A DNA stretch of 64,000 nucleotides from CAJQQK01 sp963696075 (lineage in GTDB: Bacteria > Pseudomonadota > Alphaproteobacteria > Rhizobiales > Hyphomicrobiaceae). The position numbers and the translations under genes were made by a program. Shown piece after piece: positions 44,036 to 54,648 of this stretch. Each line of letters starts with the position of its first letter. Positions within the stretch are counted from its first letter, which is position 1. Location of the stretch: NCBI GenBank assembly GCA_963696075.1, contig CAVOJD010000020.1, positions 11,720 to 75,719 of the forward strand, written 5' to 3'. The notes below the pieces were generated by a model. It made no database searches and had not been told where the DNA came from. It saw nothing but the letters and a program-made list of their open reading frames with translations.

Positions 44036-45424
44036 ATGACTACAGCTTCGATATCCGCCGCAAAACCGGGCGACACGCCCCACGCCGCGCCCTGCCTGGT
44101 CCTTGGCATAGAGACCAGTTGCGATGAAACAGCCATTGCGCTTGTGCGCCGTGACGGTGCCGGACAGGGCGAGATCCTCGCCAATGTCGTCCGCTCCCAA
44201 TGGGCTGAACACAGCGCCTTCGGCGGCGTCGTCCCCGAGATTGCAGCTCGCGCCCATGTCGAATGCATTGCCCCGATCGCCCGCCAGGCGCTGAAGGAGG
44301 CAGCAATCCCCCTCGCGCGCGTCGACCTCATCGCCGCGACCGCCGGCCCCGGCCTGATCGGCGGCCTGCTCGCCGGCCTCACCTTCGCCAAAGCCCTCGC
44401 GCTCGGCACCGGCAAACCCTTCATCGCCGTCAACCACCTCGAAGCTCATGCGCTCACCGTCGGCCTGACCGACCACCTCGTCCCGCCCTACCTGCTTCTC
44501 CTCGTCTCCGGCGGCCACACCCAAACCGTCCTCATCGAGGCCGTCGGCCGCTACCATCGCCTCGGCTCAACCATCGACGATGCCCTCGGCGAAGCGTTCG
44601 ACAAGACGGCAAAGATCCTGAACCTCGGCTATCCCGGCGGCCCCGCCGTCGAACGTGCGGCCATCAACGGCGACGCGTCCCGCTTCGACCTGCCCCGCCC
44701 CCTGGCCCGCCGTCCCGAACCGAATTTCTCCTTCGCCGGCCTCAAGACCGCTGTCCGCCGCACAGCCCAGCGCCTCGCCACTGAAAACGCTTACGCCAAC
44801 AATTCCGGCACCACACTCCAATCGATGGCGCAGCCATCCGGGAGCGACCGCGACCCGGCGCCGAGCGCCGCCCCCGCGGAGGCCCGACCGCAGGGAGGAA
44901 TAGCCGCGAGCGAAACCAAATCGATGACGCAGCCATCCGGGAGCGCCCGCGACCCGGCGCCGAGCGCCGCCCCCGCGGAGGCCCGACCGCAGGGAGGAAT
45001 AGCCGCGAGCGAAACCAAATCGATGGCGCAGCCATCGTTAAGCGAAAAAGACATCTCCGATCTTTGCGCAAGTTTCGAAGCCGCCGTCTGCGACACCGTC
45101 ATCGATCGCTGCCAGCGTGCCTTTGAATTAGCCGAAGGCCTTCTGCCGGGAACAAACCTCCCCCTCGTCGTCGCCGGCGGTGTCGCAGCCAATGCCCGCC
45201 TCCGCCGCGCACTCAGCGAATTCGCCACCGCCCGCGGCACCCAGGCACTCTTTCCCCCGCCGGCGCTGTGCACCGATAACGGCGCCATGATCGCCTGGGC
45301 CGGCGCGGAACGCTTTGCGGCGGGCCATTCGGACGATTTCACCTTCGAAGCCCGCGCCCGCTGGCCGCTCGATGAGACCGCCACCCCAATCCTCGGTGCC
45401 GGCCGTCATGGACCGAAAGCCTGA
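44036..45424 (+). CDS. tsaD: tRNA N6-adenosine threonylcarbamoyltransferase TsaD, with repeat insert
   Basis: ATG 44036 gives 462 residues, about 100 more than the usual 340-360. The family motifs are intact: G-I-E-T-S-C-D-E-T (near residue 25), V-N-H-L-E-A-H-A (metal-binding His pair), L-L-L-V-S-G-G-H-T-Q, D-D-A-L-G-E-A-F-D-K, and C-T-D-N-G-A-M-I-A. The extra length is mainly at residues 263-334, where a 33-residue unit (starting S-M-A-Q-P-S-G-S) occurs twice and partly a third time, between F-S-F-A-G-L-K-T and D-L-C-A-S-F-E-A-A-V. It makes the universal t6A37 modification with TsaB/TsaE. Confidence 0.95.
   Translation: MTTASISAAKPGDTPHAAPCLVLGIETSCDETAIALVRRDGAGQGEILANVVRSQWAEHSAFGGVVPEIAARAHVECIAPIARQALKEAAIPLARVDLIAATAGPGLIGGLLAGLTFAKALALGTGKPFIAVNHLEAHALTVGLTDHLVPPYLLLLVSGGHTQTVLIEAVGRYHRLGSTIDDALGEAFDKTAKILNLGYPGGPAVERAAINGDASRFDLPRPLARRPEPNFSFAGLKTAVRRTAQRLATENAYANNSGTTLQSMAQPSGSDRDPAPSAAPAEARPQGGIAASETKSMTQPSGSARDPAPSAAPAEARPQGGIAASETKSMAQPSLSEKDISDLCASFEAAVCDTVIDRCQRAFELAEGLLPGTNLPLVVAGGVAANARLRRALSEFATARGTQALFPPPALCTDNGAMIAWAGAERFAAGHSDDFTFEARARWPLDETATPILGAGRHGPKA
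44822..45036 (+). repeat. 99-bp tandem repeat inside tsaD (2 copies plus 17 bp)
   Basis: Units run 44822-44920 and 44921-45019, differing at only two positions seen (G/A after TCGATG and A/C after GGGAGCG), and the first 17 bases recur at 45020-45036. 99 bp keeps the frame. Each unit contains an inverted repeat CGGCGC-CGA-GCGCCG and other GC-rich palindromic stretches. Confidence 0.97.
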
Positions 45425-45544
45425 TCGATCGACTGAGCAGGCCGCCAACGCATCCGACGCCTTGTCACGCGCCCCCGTGCTACCTATCAAGCAACCTCGA
45501 TCGCCACGCGCCCCGAAACCACCACGCCGCGAAGGAAATGTCTC

Positions 45545-46564
45545 ATGGCTTATGACCGCATAGCCGTCGTTGGTGCCGGTGCCTGGGGCACCGCACTGGC
45601 CCAAAGCCTCGCCGCAAAAGGCAAGGACGTGCTGATCTGGGCGCATGAAGCCGCCACCGTCGGTGACATCAACACCGCGCACGCCAACACAGCCTTCCTG
45701 CCGGGCGTAAGCCTCGCTCCCGCGATGACGGCAACCAACGACCTCGCCGCCCTTGCCGGCCGCGATCTCTATCTGCTTGTCCCCCCGGCCCAGCATCTGC
45801 GCGGGATCGTCGCTGAGTTGGCGCCTCACATCGGCGCGGATGTGCCCATGGTGATCTGTTCGAAAGGCATCGAACAGGCGACCGGCAAGCTCCTTGGCGA
45901 CGTCATGCGCGAGGTCATGCCTGACGCAACCCTCGCCGCCTTGTCCGGCCCGAGCTTCGCCATCGAGGTCGCCCGCGGCCTACCCGCCGCCCTCACCGTC
46001 GCCTCCACGGACGAAACCATCGGCGAGGAAATCGCCCTCAGTCTCGCAACCAACACCATGCGCCTCTACTGGACCGATGATCTCATCGGCGTCCAGCTCG
46101 GCGGCGCCATCAAGAACGTCCTCGCCATCGCAGCCGGCATCGTCGCCGGCCGCAAGCTCGGCGCCAACGCGCACGCAGCCCTCGTCACGCGTGGCTTCGC
46201 GGAAATGAACCGTCTCGCCCGCGCCTTCGGCGGCCGCCCCGAAACCATGGCGGGCCTCGCGGGCCTGGGCGACCTCCTGTTGACCTGCGGCAGTCCGCAG
46301 TCCCGCAACATGTCGCTTGGCATCAAGCTTGGCGAAGGCGCCACCCTCGACGACATCATGGGCGGCCGCCGCGCGGTCACCGAAGGCGTCTACACGGCCG
46401 CCGCCATGGTCCGCCTCGCCGACGAGCACGGCGTCGACGTTCCCATCGCCCGCGCCGTCCACGCCATCGTCGAAGGCCGGATCTCAGTGGATGACGCAAT
46501 CCAGGACTTGATGACCCGCCCGCCAAAGGCTGAGTATGGACCGACCGACCGCCTCCAGCATTAG
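45545..46564 (+). CDS. gpsA: Glycerol-3-phosphate dehydrogenase [NAD(P)+]
   Basis: A 339-residue enzyme with the nucleotide-binding G-A-G-A-W-G-T-A-L-A (residues 10-19), the S-G-P-S-F-A-I-E-V-A-R-G box, Lys in A-I-K-N-V-L-A-I-A-A-G and A-G-L-A-G-L-G-D-L-L-L-T-C. It makes sn-glycerol-3-phosphate for phospholipid synthesis. It follows tsaD by 120 bp on the same strand, the common Rhizobiales pair. Confidence 0.96.
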   Translation: MAYDRIAVVGAGAWGTALAQSLAAKGKDVLIWAHEAATVGDINTAHANTAFLPGVSLAPAMTATNDLAALAGRDLYLLVPPAQHLRGIVAELAPHIGADVPMVICSKGIEQATGKLLGDVMREVMPDATLAALSGPSFAIEVARGLPAALTVASTDETIGEEIALSLATNTMRLYWTDDLIGVQLGGAIKNVLAIAAGIVAGRKLGANAHAALVTRGFAEMNRLARAFGGRPETMAGLAGLGDLLLTCGSPQSRNMSLGIKLGEGATLDDIMGGRRAVTEGVYTAAAMVRLADEHGVDVPIARAVHAIVEGRISVDDAIQDLMTRPPKAEYGPTDRLQH

Positions 46565-46624
46565 ACCCGGAACGTCACGGCCTCGCCCGCGTCTGGACGT
46601 TTCCTCGAACCGAGCAAACTGATC

Positions 46625-47227
46625 ATGACAACGAAGACTTCAGCAAAGACCGCTAAAGCCAAGTCATCGCCAAAGAAGCCTGCCGCCACCGCCCAGAAGG
46701 CGGCATCCAAGACCGCATCCAAAGCGGCAACAACGTCCGCATCGACGGCCAAGCCCGCATCCGCCACCCCGGCCCGCAAGGGCAATGAAGTGCTCTATTG
46801 GCTGTTCAAATCCGAACCTGACAAGTGGTCATGGGAACAGCAGAAGAAGCGCGGCAGCAAGGGCGAACAATGGGACGGCGTGCGCAACTATCAGGCCCGC
46901 AACAACATGATCGCGATGCGCCTTGGCGATCTCGGCTTCTTCTACCATTCCAACGACGGCAAGGAGATTGTCGGCATCGTCGAGGTGTGCAAGGAGGCCC
47001 ACCAGGACACCACCACCGATGACGAGCGCTGGCAGTGCGTCGACATCAAGGCGGTCTGCGATGTCGCAAAACCGGTCACCCTCGCCGATGTCAAAGCCAG
47101 TCCCAAGCTTGAAGACATGTCACTCGTCACCTCGATGCGCCTCTCCGTCCAGCCCGTGACCGCGAAGGAATGGGAGATTGTGTGCAAGATGGCCGGCGTC
47201 GATCCGAAGACGTTGGCGAAAAAATAG
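46625..47227 (+). CDS. EVE-domain protein with Lys/Ala/Ser N-terminal tail
   Basis: The 200-residue protein has a low-complexity K/A/S/T tail (residues 1-52) and then a complete EVE domain: Y-W-L-F-K-S-E-P-D-K-W-S-W, W-D-G-V-R-N-Y-Q-A-R-N-N-M, G-D-L-G-F-F-Y-H-S-N and I-V-G-I-V-E-V. EVE domains are PUA-like and bind modified bases. The tail closely resembles the one on CarD in this window. It lies downstream of gpsA, where other Rhizobiales also have it. Confidence 0.9.
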   Translation: MTTKTSAKTAKAKSSPKKPAATAQKAASKTASKAATTSASTAKPASATPARKGNEVLYWLFKSEPDKWSWEQQKKRGSKGEQWDGVRNYQARNNMIAMRLGDLGFFYHSNDGKEIVGIVEVCKEAHQDTTTDDERWQCVDIKAVCDVAKPVTLADVKASPKLEDMSLVTSMRLSVQPVTAKEWEIVCKMAGVDPKTLAKK

Positions 47228-47244
47228 CAGCCCTCGAGGGCTGC
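47227..47244. promoter_or_regulatory. 18-bp perfect palindrome after the EVE gene
   Basis: GCAGCCCTCGAGGGCTGC starts at the last base of the EVE-gene stop codon and lies just before the next gene's ribosome site. With no T-tract it is not a typical terminator. It could be an operator or an mRNA hairpin tuning translation of the methyltransferase. Confidence 0.7.
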
Positions 47245-47265
47245 CAGCAAGGAACCCCAAAACCC

Positions 47266-47976
47266 ATGGCCCGCGACAAGCCATTCCCCGGGTCAGCACT
47301 TTCCCCCGTCGACGCCAAACGCTTCATCGAAGCCAACACCCGCCTTTTGGCGCCGCCGCTCGTGCCGGAAATCCGCCTTCACCTTGCTGAAGAATCCCTG
47401 GCCATCTGGCAAAAGACCGAGGACGAACTGGAAGCCGTCGGCCTGCCCCCGCCCTATTGGGCTTTTGCCTGGGCCGGCGGCCAGGCGCTCGCCCGCTACA
47501 TCCTCGACACCCCAGACCTCGTTGCCGGCCGAACCGTCTTCGACATGGGCGCCGGCTCCGGCCTTGTCGCCCTGGCGGCAGGCCTCGCCGGCGCCCGCCG
47601 CATCATCGCAAACGACATCGACCCCTTCGCCCGCCAGGCCTGCCGCCTCAACGCGACAGCAAACGCGCTCGACCTCGAAGTCTCCGCAAGCGACTTCCTC
47701 ACGGCGGAAAATCCACCCGTTGATCCGGACCCCGCCGCAGCCGCCGACGTCGTCACCCTCGCGGATGTCTTTTACGAGGAACACCTCGCACGCGCCGCAA
47801 CCGCCTTCGCAGCCCACCACGATGAGCGCGGCGCAACCGTCCTTATCGGCGATCCCCGCCGCAGTTATTTCCCCGTCGACCGTTTCCTTAAAATCGCGGA
47901 ATTCCAGGTCCCCGTCACTCGGGAGCTGGAAGATGCCGAAATCAAGTCCACCGCCGTCTGGCGCTTTCAGGAATAA
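47266..47976 (+). CDS. Class I methyltransferase, ETFB-lysine-methyltransferase-like
   Basis: ATG 47266 follows AAGGAAC, giving 236 residues. The S-adenosylmethionine site is F-D-M-G-A-G-S-G-L-V-A-L-A-A near residues 91-104, with the post-motif D-V-F-Y-E near 165 typical of the lysine methyltransferase family 16. The N-terminal L-P-P-P-Y-W-A-F-A-W-A-G-G-Q matches the METTL20/ETFBKMT group, which in mitochondria and some alphaproteobacteria methylates the electron-transfer flavoprotein beta subunit. Substrate is inferred; nicotinamide-methyltransferase-like annotation is also seen for relatives. Confidence 0.75.
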   Translation: MARDKPFPGSALSPVDAKRFIEANTRLLAPPLVPEIRLHLAEESLAIWQKTEDELEAVGLPPPYWAFAWAGGQALARYILDTPDLVAGRTVFDMGAGSGLVALAAGLAGARRIIANDIDPFARQACRLNATANALDLEVSASDFLTAENPPVDPDPAAAADVVTLADVFYEEHLARAATAFAAHHDERGATVLIGDPRRSYFPVDRFLKIAEFQVPVTRELEDAEIKSTAVWRFQE

Positions 47977-48119
47977 CCATCCGCCACCGGCCCGGCGCCG
48001 CCAACAATCCGTTGCACAGCCGTCAACCAAACCTGTTATGGTAAACGACCAAAGTGTCGCAGATCCAAGCCAGGCACGAGACCGGCGCGCGGCACGAAAG
48101 CATATCCGGGAGGCAGGCC

Positions 48120-48545
48120 ATGCAGTTCGCAGGCTTAAACTTCGTCGCTGTCCTCGCGGCCTCGGTCGCAAGCTTCATGTTCGGTGGCGTCTGGTACGGC
48201 GTCCTGTCTAAGCCATGGATGGCGGCAGCCGGCCTCTCCGAGGAGGCCATCAACGCATCTCATAAACGCGGCGCCACCACCTACCTGATGGCGCTCACTT
48301 TTGTCGCCCAGGTCATCATGGCCATCGTCCTCGCCGGCCTGATCGGCCACCTCGGCCCCGACCAGGTCACCCTCCGAAACGGCCTGATATCGGCCCTTTT
48401 CGTCTGGGCCGGCTTCGTTATGACCGCAATCACCGTCAACCACTCGTTCCAGATGCGTCTCGGCATGCTCACCCTGATCGACGGCGGCCATTGGCTCGGC
48501 GTCCTCCTGATCCAGGGCGCGATCATCGGCCTGATCGGTATCTAG
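48120..48545 (+). CDS. DUF1761 membrane protein
   Basis: ATG 48120 follows GGGAGG. The 141-residue protein has four hydrophobic segments (about 4-25, 57-78, 89-110 and 119-140) with the DUF1761 signatures F-G-G-V-W-Y-G near 21-27 and N-H-S-F-Q near 106. The role of the family is unknown. It precedes acs on the same strand by about 160 bp. Confidence 0.8.
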   Translation: MQFAGLNFVAVLAASVASFMFGGVWYGVLSKPWMAAAGLSEEAINASHKRGATTYLMALTFVAQVIMAIVLAGLIGHLGPDQVTLRNGLISALFVWAGFVMTAITVNHSFQMRLGMLTLIDGGHWLGVLLIQGAIIGLIGI

Positions 48546-48703
48546 TCGCCTCAAAATCATGCCCTGCGATCAATTCGTCCGCCTTCGACGAACAGTCAAT
48601 TGCGCCGCCCCGATCATTCAACATAATGGCGCTGAGCTGGAACCTCGCCGGGCCCGACCCCAGGCAAGCCCCGAGACACAAGAAAATTGGAGGAAACCCG
48701 ATC

Positions 48704-50665
<1,962 letters not shown>

Positions 50666-50707
50666 CCCGCTCGGCCTGAACCGCTCGATCAGCACCTGCA
50701 ATAAAGG

Positions 50708-50740
50708 AACGGCACACCCCCGGGCGTGCCGTTTCCGTTT
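50708..50740 (+). terminator. Intrinsic terminator of acs
   Basis: AACGGCAC (50708-50715) pairs with GTGCCGTT (50726-50733), followed by TCCGTTTT. It lies about 45 bp after the acs stop. Confidence 0.8.
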
Positions 50741-50744
50741 TGGC

Positions 50745-50775
50745 CCCGCGCACTCAATGGCCCGCGCACTCAATG
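50745..50775. repeat. 15-bp direct repeat at the extensin-like gene end
   Basis: CCCGCGCACTCAATG at 50745-50759 recurs at 50761-50775, spacing 16 bp. The second copy covers the stop codon of the minus-strand extensin-like gene. Confidence 0.85.
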
Positions 50776-51471
50776 ACAGGAATAAAGCTGTCCGCGGTCG
50801 AAGTGGAAATGGTCGCGATGCGCCTTATTGAACTCCGGCCCAAGCGTCACCCTGAAGAAGCGGCACCCGCCGCGATTGACCGCCCTCAGGAACTGCGCCT
50901 TCTTGCCCGTGCCGTTCCAGTCTTTCAGAACCGAGATCGCTGTCCCGTCCGCCAGCCGGAACCGCGCGATATCGATCGCATTGGCTGTCGCGTGCTCGCT
51001 GCGCCGGTTTTTCCAGAACCGGCTGCCGATGATGTTACGGCACGAATAGGTCCCGAAATTCTGCATCGAAGCGACCCGCTGCCCGAATATCCGCTCCGCC
51101 GCCGGTTGCACTTCATACTGCACCCATAGCGCCAGCGCCGCCGCTGCCTGACAGCTCAGCTGGCCTGCACCAAATTTCGCGCCGCCAACTTCCGAGACCC
51201 GCACCGCATTGGTCCACCCGCATCCCTTCACGATCGGCCGGTCTGCAACCTGCCGCGCCTTGAGGATCGCACTGTCCCGGATCGTGTCGCGGCACAATTC
51301 GCGATCGAAACGCAATTCCGCGATCTGCCAGTCCACCACCAGCGGCAGCGGGTTCTTGAGATCCAGCCGCGGCAGCGGCGTGTATTTGGCCGGGATCAGC
51401 CCTTGCCGGAAAACCAGGATGACCCCGATCAAAACGACAATGCCGAGGAGAGTTCGGTTTACCAGTCGCAT
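50770..51471 (-). CDS. Extensin-like C-terminal family protein (putative peptidase fold)
   Basis: ATG 51471 gives 233 residues with an N-terminal TM/signal anchor (L-L-G-I-V-V-L-I-G-V-I-L-V-F near residues 8-21). The conserved domain has C-G-W-T-N-A-V-R-V, L-S-C-Q-A-A-A-A-L-A, S-E-H-A-T-A-N-A-I-D-I-A and H-R-D-H-F-H-F-D. The H-x6-D and H-x-H pattern is that of LAS-type D-Ala-D-Ala metallopeptidases (VanY, MepA), suggesting cell-wall hydrolysis, though the family name is historical. It is convergent with acs. Confidence 0.8.
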   Translation of the reverse strand: MRLVNRTLLGIVVLIGVILVFRQGLIPAKYTPLPRLDLKNPLPLVVDWQIAELRFDRELCRDTIRDSAILKARQVADRPIVKGCGWTNAVRVSEVGGAKFGAGQLSCQAAAALALWVQYEVQPAAERIFGQRVASMQNFGTYSCRNIIGSRFWKNRRSEHATANAIDIARFRLADGTAISVLKDWNGTGKKAQFLRAVNRGGCRFFRVTLGPEFNKAHRDHFHFDRGQLYSCH

Positions 51472-51653
51472 GCTCAGGCCGCCCCGCCCCCGGACGCCCG
51501 AACCTTTCGGCAACGCCCATCCCGATTGAAAGGTTGCCGCAGCCAGTCCTGGCGCCCACGACACCGCCTTGGTTAACCGATCGAGCACTGACACCGCAAG
51601 CCGCGACCGACAACACGCGCCCCCCCGTCGACGAAAACGACGACGACAACGCA

Positions 51654-51687
51654 AACGAAAACGGGAGGCCCGAAGGACCTCCCGTTT
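51654..51687 (-). terminator. Intrinsic terminator of the TadG-like gene
   Basis: AAACGGGAGG (51659-51668) pairs perfectly with CCTCCCGTTT (51678-51687). On the minus strand the stem is followed by a T-rich run. The hairpin is about 35 bp after the TadG-like stop codon. Confidence 0.8.
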
Positions 51688-51722
51688 CAAGACGCAGCGT
51701 GGAGTGTCTAAGTTCGCTGGCC

Positions 51723-52982
51723 CTATTCCGTCAGCCGGAGCGTCGCAATGTCCTGCGCGATCGCCTGGAAGGCAATTCGAAGCGCATCGCCATCCTTTGC
51801 CTCATAGAATTTTTCGATGTGCGACGCGCAGCTCTCAAGCGTGGCCTTCGCAGCAGGCGCGTTGAGCTTGAAGCCGACCGTGTAGACGATGATGCCCTTC
51901 GACTTCATCTCCGTGCAGGTATCCACCGCAAAGTCCGCCGACTTGACTTCGTTCGCGCCCGACATCTTGCCCCCGACGGTGTTGTACAAACCGTCCGTCA
52001 TCAGGATCGCAACCTTCGTCGCGGTGCCGCTGTTGTAGGCGGTTGGCTGACTGGCCGTTGGCCAGATCGAAGCCCATTCCGGCGACAGCAGGAACCAGGC
52101 ATACGAAGTACCGAGATGTCCAGCCGTCGTGCCACCCGTAGAGTAGCTGTCAACGCTCGCCTTGAGGACGGCCTTGTCATCTGTCATCGGCAGCAGCGTC
52201 GCGCTCGGGCAGTTGTTGGCACCGACCAGGTCGAGCTTGGTCTTGAGCACGGCCGCCCCCGACGGATAGGCATCGCTGTCCTGGAAGCTGTCGCTCGAGC
52301 GCTCATAGACACAGTTGTCAGGGGCCGCGACGCCGCCGTTCATCAGGCTTGCATAACTGCCCGCGTTGATGCCGGCGGCATAAGGCGCAAGGCCGATACG
52401 GATCTTCTGGCCACCCAGCAGCGAAATATCATCCGGGATCAGGATGTCGACAAGGTCCTTCGTGGCAAGCTTGAGATCATTGATCTTCTGCCCGCTCATT
52501 GAGCCCGTCACGTCAAGCTGCAGTGCAACCTCGATGTCCTTGTTTTCGTAAACCGCCACACTGCGGCGCGGCAGGCTGAGCTTGTCGACGCCGGCAAGGC
52601 CGCCAAGCACGGTCGGGATCTCCGCATCGACCGCCACTTCGACACTGCTGTTGGCACGGTTGATCGTCACATTGAAGCCGTTGATCGTCGGTGCGCTCAG
52701 TCCGGAGGTTTCGATATTGCTGTCGAAGATGTCCCTCACGACCGTCTGAATCTGGGCATCCGTCATGTTCTGCAGCCGGAGCCCTTTGACCCCTGCGATG
52801 ACGGCGGCATCGACAGCCGCCCCGATCGAGTTGCCAGCCCGCATCCCGCGCGCCGTGTCGATCGCGAGACCGATGACCGTCATCACCATGATCAAGGTCA
52901 AAGCGAAAATGATTGCGACAGCGCCGCGCGTATCGCGGTGAAACGCTTCAAGCTTGTGTTTGAAAATTGAGGCTTTCGTCAT
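51723..52982 (-). CDS. TadG-like pilus-assembly protein with von Willebrand A domain
   Basis: Start ATG 52982 (or the adjacent GTG 52985) follows AGGAG. The 419-residue protein begins with a basic stretch and one TM helix of the Tad-pseudopilin kind (R-D-T-R-G-A-V-A-I-I-F-A-L, residues 18-44). The rest is a vWA domain with D-V-T-G-S-M-S-G (MIDAS) near residue 159 and I-L-M-T-D-G-L-Y-N near 327. Related proteins are minor components linked to Flp/Tad pili. No other tad gene is in the window. Confidence 0.85.
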   Translation of the reverse strand: MTKASIFKHKLEAFHRDTRGAVAIIFALTLIMVMTVIGLAIDTARGMRAGNSIGAAVDAAVIAGVKGLRLQNMTDAQIQTVVRDIFDSNIETSGLSAPTINGFNVTINRANSSVEVAVDAEIPTVLGGLAGVDKLSLPRRSVAVYENKDIEVALQLDVTGSMSGQKINDLKLATKDLVDILIPDDISLLGGQKIRIGLAPYAAGINAGSYASLMNGGVAAPDNCVYERSSDSFQDSDAYPSGAAVLKTKLDLVGANNCPSATLLPMTDDKAVLKASVDSYSTGGTTAGHLGTSYAWFLLSPEWASIWPTASQPTAYNSGTATKVAILMTDGLYNTVGGKMSGANEVKSADFAVDTCTEMKSKGIIVYTVGFKLNAPAAKATLESCASHIEKFYEAKDGDALRIAFQAIAQDIATLRLTE

Positions 52983-53213
52983 CACCGTAACTCCTGTGCG
53001 TCAACACGTCTGACGAGCACAGAAGCAATGGTGATGCCGACACGGACCTTTGCGGCCCGGACCGGGTCCGGCAATCGAAACCCTAGTTAAGCAAGCGTAA
53101 ATTTTTGCCCACCGATCGCCGGCAACAGCGCCATCGGTAGAGGCGCAGGCGGCTCGAAAAGAGCGTAAATCGATAAAAATGTAATATAATTCAGAGCGTT
53201 GACGAATAAACAT

Positions 53214-53441
53214 CTAAAAGTCCGAAGCAATCCCGCCGTTTTCCCAGTCGCCATAGCGTACCGGATCAGGCCCATCCTTGCCGCCAAGCTCTTTCGGTTG
53301 CGCCTGCCCCTGGTTGTCCCATTTTTGCCGCCGTTCCGCAGCTTCCGCCAACGCGCGTTGTGCCGCGGGTGACAGCGTCCGGGACGGCTCATCCTTGTCC
53401 GGCTCGGGTGGAACGGTTTCGTTCGTCTCGCTTCGGGACAT
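53214..53441 (-). CDS. DUF1674 / SdhAF4-like protein
   Basis: A 75-residue protein with a charged helical first half and the conserved C-terminal signature G-P-D-P-V-R-Y-G-D-W-E-N-G-G-I-A-S-D-F. This is the bacterial form of succinate dehydrogenase assembly factor 4, which helps flavinylated SdhA assemble. It is divergent from htpX, as in many Rhizobiales. Confidence 0.9.
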   Translation of the reverse strand: MSRSETNETVPPEPDKDEPSRTLSPAAQRALAEAAERRQKWDNQGQAQPKELGGKDGPDPVRYGDWENGGIASDF

Positions 53442-53642
53442 TCTCTCTCACACCATCTTTCCGACCCATCCGGCGCATCCGCGCTGGAACCGGGTGCATC
53501 AACGAACGCTGACGCCTCACTGGACGTGCGCCCCTTCCGCCATCATATAGAAGCCTCTGAGATCAGTGAACACCAAGGCGCCGAGAGTACAACGCTACGG
53601 CCCCCAGGACAGATCAACCCTGCCAGGACGGATCAACCCTTA

Positions 53643-54644
53643 ATGTCGACCAGCTTGCTCAAAACCGGGATACTGCTCGCGGTAATGACGGCCATCTTTG
53701 TTGGGATGGGCGGCCTCATTGGCGGCCAGTCGGGCATGGTCATCGCCTTTTTCCTCGCCCTCGCCATGAACGCCTTCAGCTTCTGGAACGCCGACAAGAT
53801 CGTCCTTCGCATGCACGGCGCCCAGGAAGTCGATGAGCGAAGCGCACCCGAATACTATGCAATCGTCCGCGATCTCGCCCACCGCGCCGGGTTGCCGATG
53901 CCGCGCGTCTACGTCATGCACGCAGCCCAACCCAACGCCTTCGCCACCGGCCGCAGCCCCGAGCGGTCCGCCGTCTGCGCATCGACCGGCCTCCTCGAAA
54001 TGCTGTCTCGCGAGGAAATCGCAGCCGTCATGGCCCATGAACTGGCGCATATCCGCAATCGCGACACCCTGATCATGACCGTCTCCGCCACGATTGGCGG
54101 CGCTATTTCCATGATGGCCAATATGCTCCAGTTCTCGATGCTGTTCGGTGGCCGCAACGGCCGCGGCAATATTCTGGGCGTCATTGCAGCTGCCCTCCTC
54201 GCCCCCTTCGCCGCGATGCTCATTCAGATGGCGATCTCCCGCTCACGCGAGTACTATGCCGATCGCATCGGCGCTGAAATCGTCGGCAACCCCACCTGGC
54301 TGGCCTCCGCCCTCGCCCGCATCCACGAAGCCGCCCACGGCATCCCCATGGATAGTGCAGAGCGCATTCCCGCCTCCGCGCACCTTTTCATCATCAACCC
54401 CCTCATGGGTGGCACCATCGACAACCTTTTCTCGACTCACCCCAACGTCCAGAACCGCATCGACGCCCTCCAGGAGTTGGCCCGCGAGATGGGCATCCAA
54501 GGCGCCGCGCCGCGGCCATCCGAAAACCCGACCCGCCGCCGCGCCTCACCTTGGTCGCGCAGTCAGCGTCAATCCGGCAGCACGATAGCCGATCGCGGCA
54601 ACCCCATTCCGCCGCGCACCCGCCGCCGCGGCCCTTGGAGCTGA
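53643..54644 (+). CDS. htpX: HtpX membrane zinc metalloprotease
   Basis: ATG 53643 gives 333 residues. Two TM helices lie at the N-terminus (about 4-26 and 31-50), then the zincin motif H-E-L-A-H near residues 136-140, followed by two further TM segments and S-R-S-R-E-Y-Y-A-D, where Glu is the third ligand. HtpX degrades damaged membrane proteins. The tail is Arg/Ser/Pro-rich. rsmB starts 5 bp downstream. Confidence 0.94.
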   Translation: MSTSLLKTGILLAVMTAIFVGMGGLIGGQSGMVIAFFLALAMNAFSFWNADKIVLRMHGAQEVDERSAPEYYAIVRDLAHRAGLPMPRVYVMHAAQPNAFATGRSPERSAVCASTGLLEMLSREEIAAVMAHELAHIRNRDTLIMTVSATIGGAISMMANMLQFSMLFGGRNGRGNILGVIAAALLAPFAAMLIQMAISRSREYYADRIGAEIVGNPTWLASALARIHEAAHGIPMDSAERIPASAHLFIINPLMGGTIDNLFSTHPNVQNRIDALQELAREMGIQGAAPRPSENPTRRRASPWSRSQRQSGSTIADRGNPIPPRTRRRGPWS

Positions 54645-54648
54645 CGGC

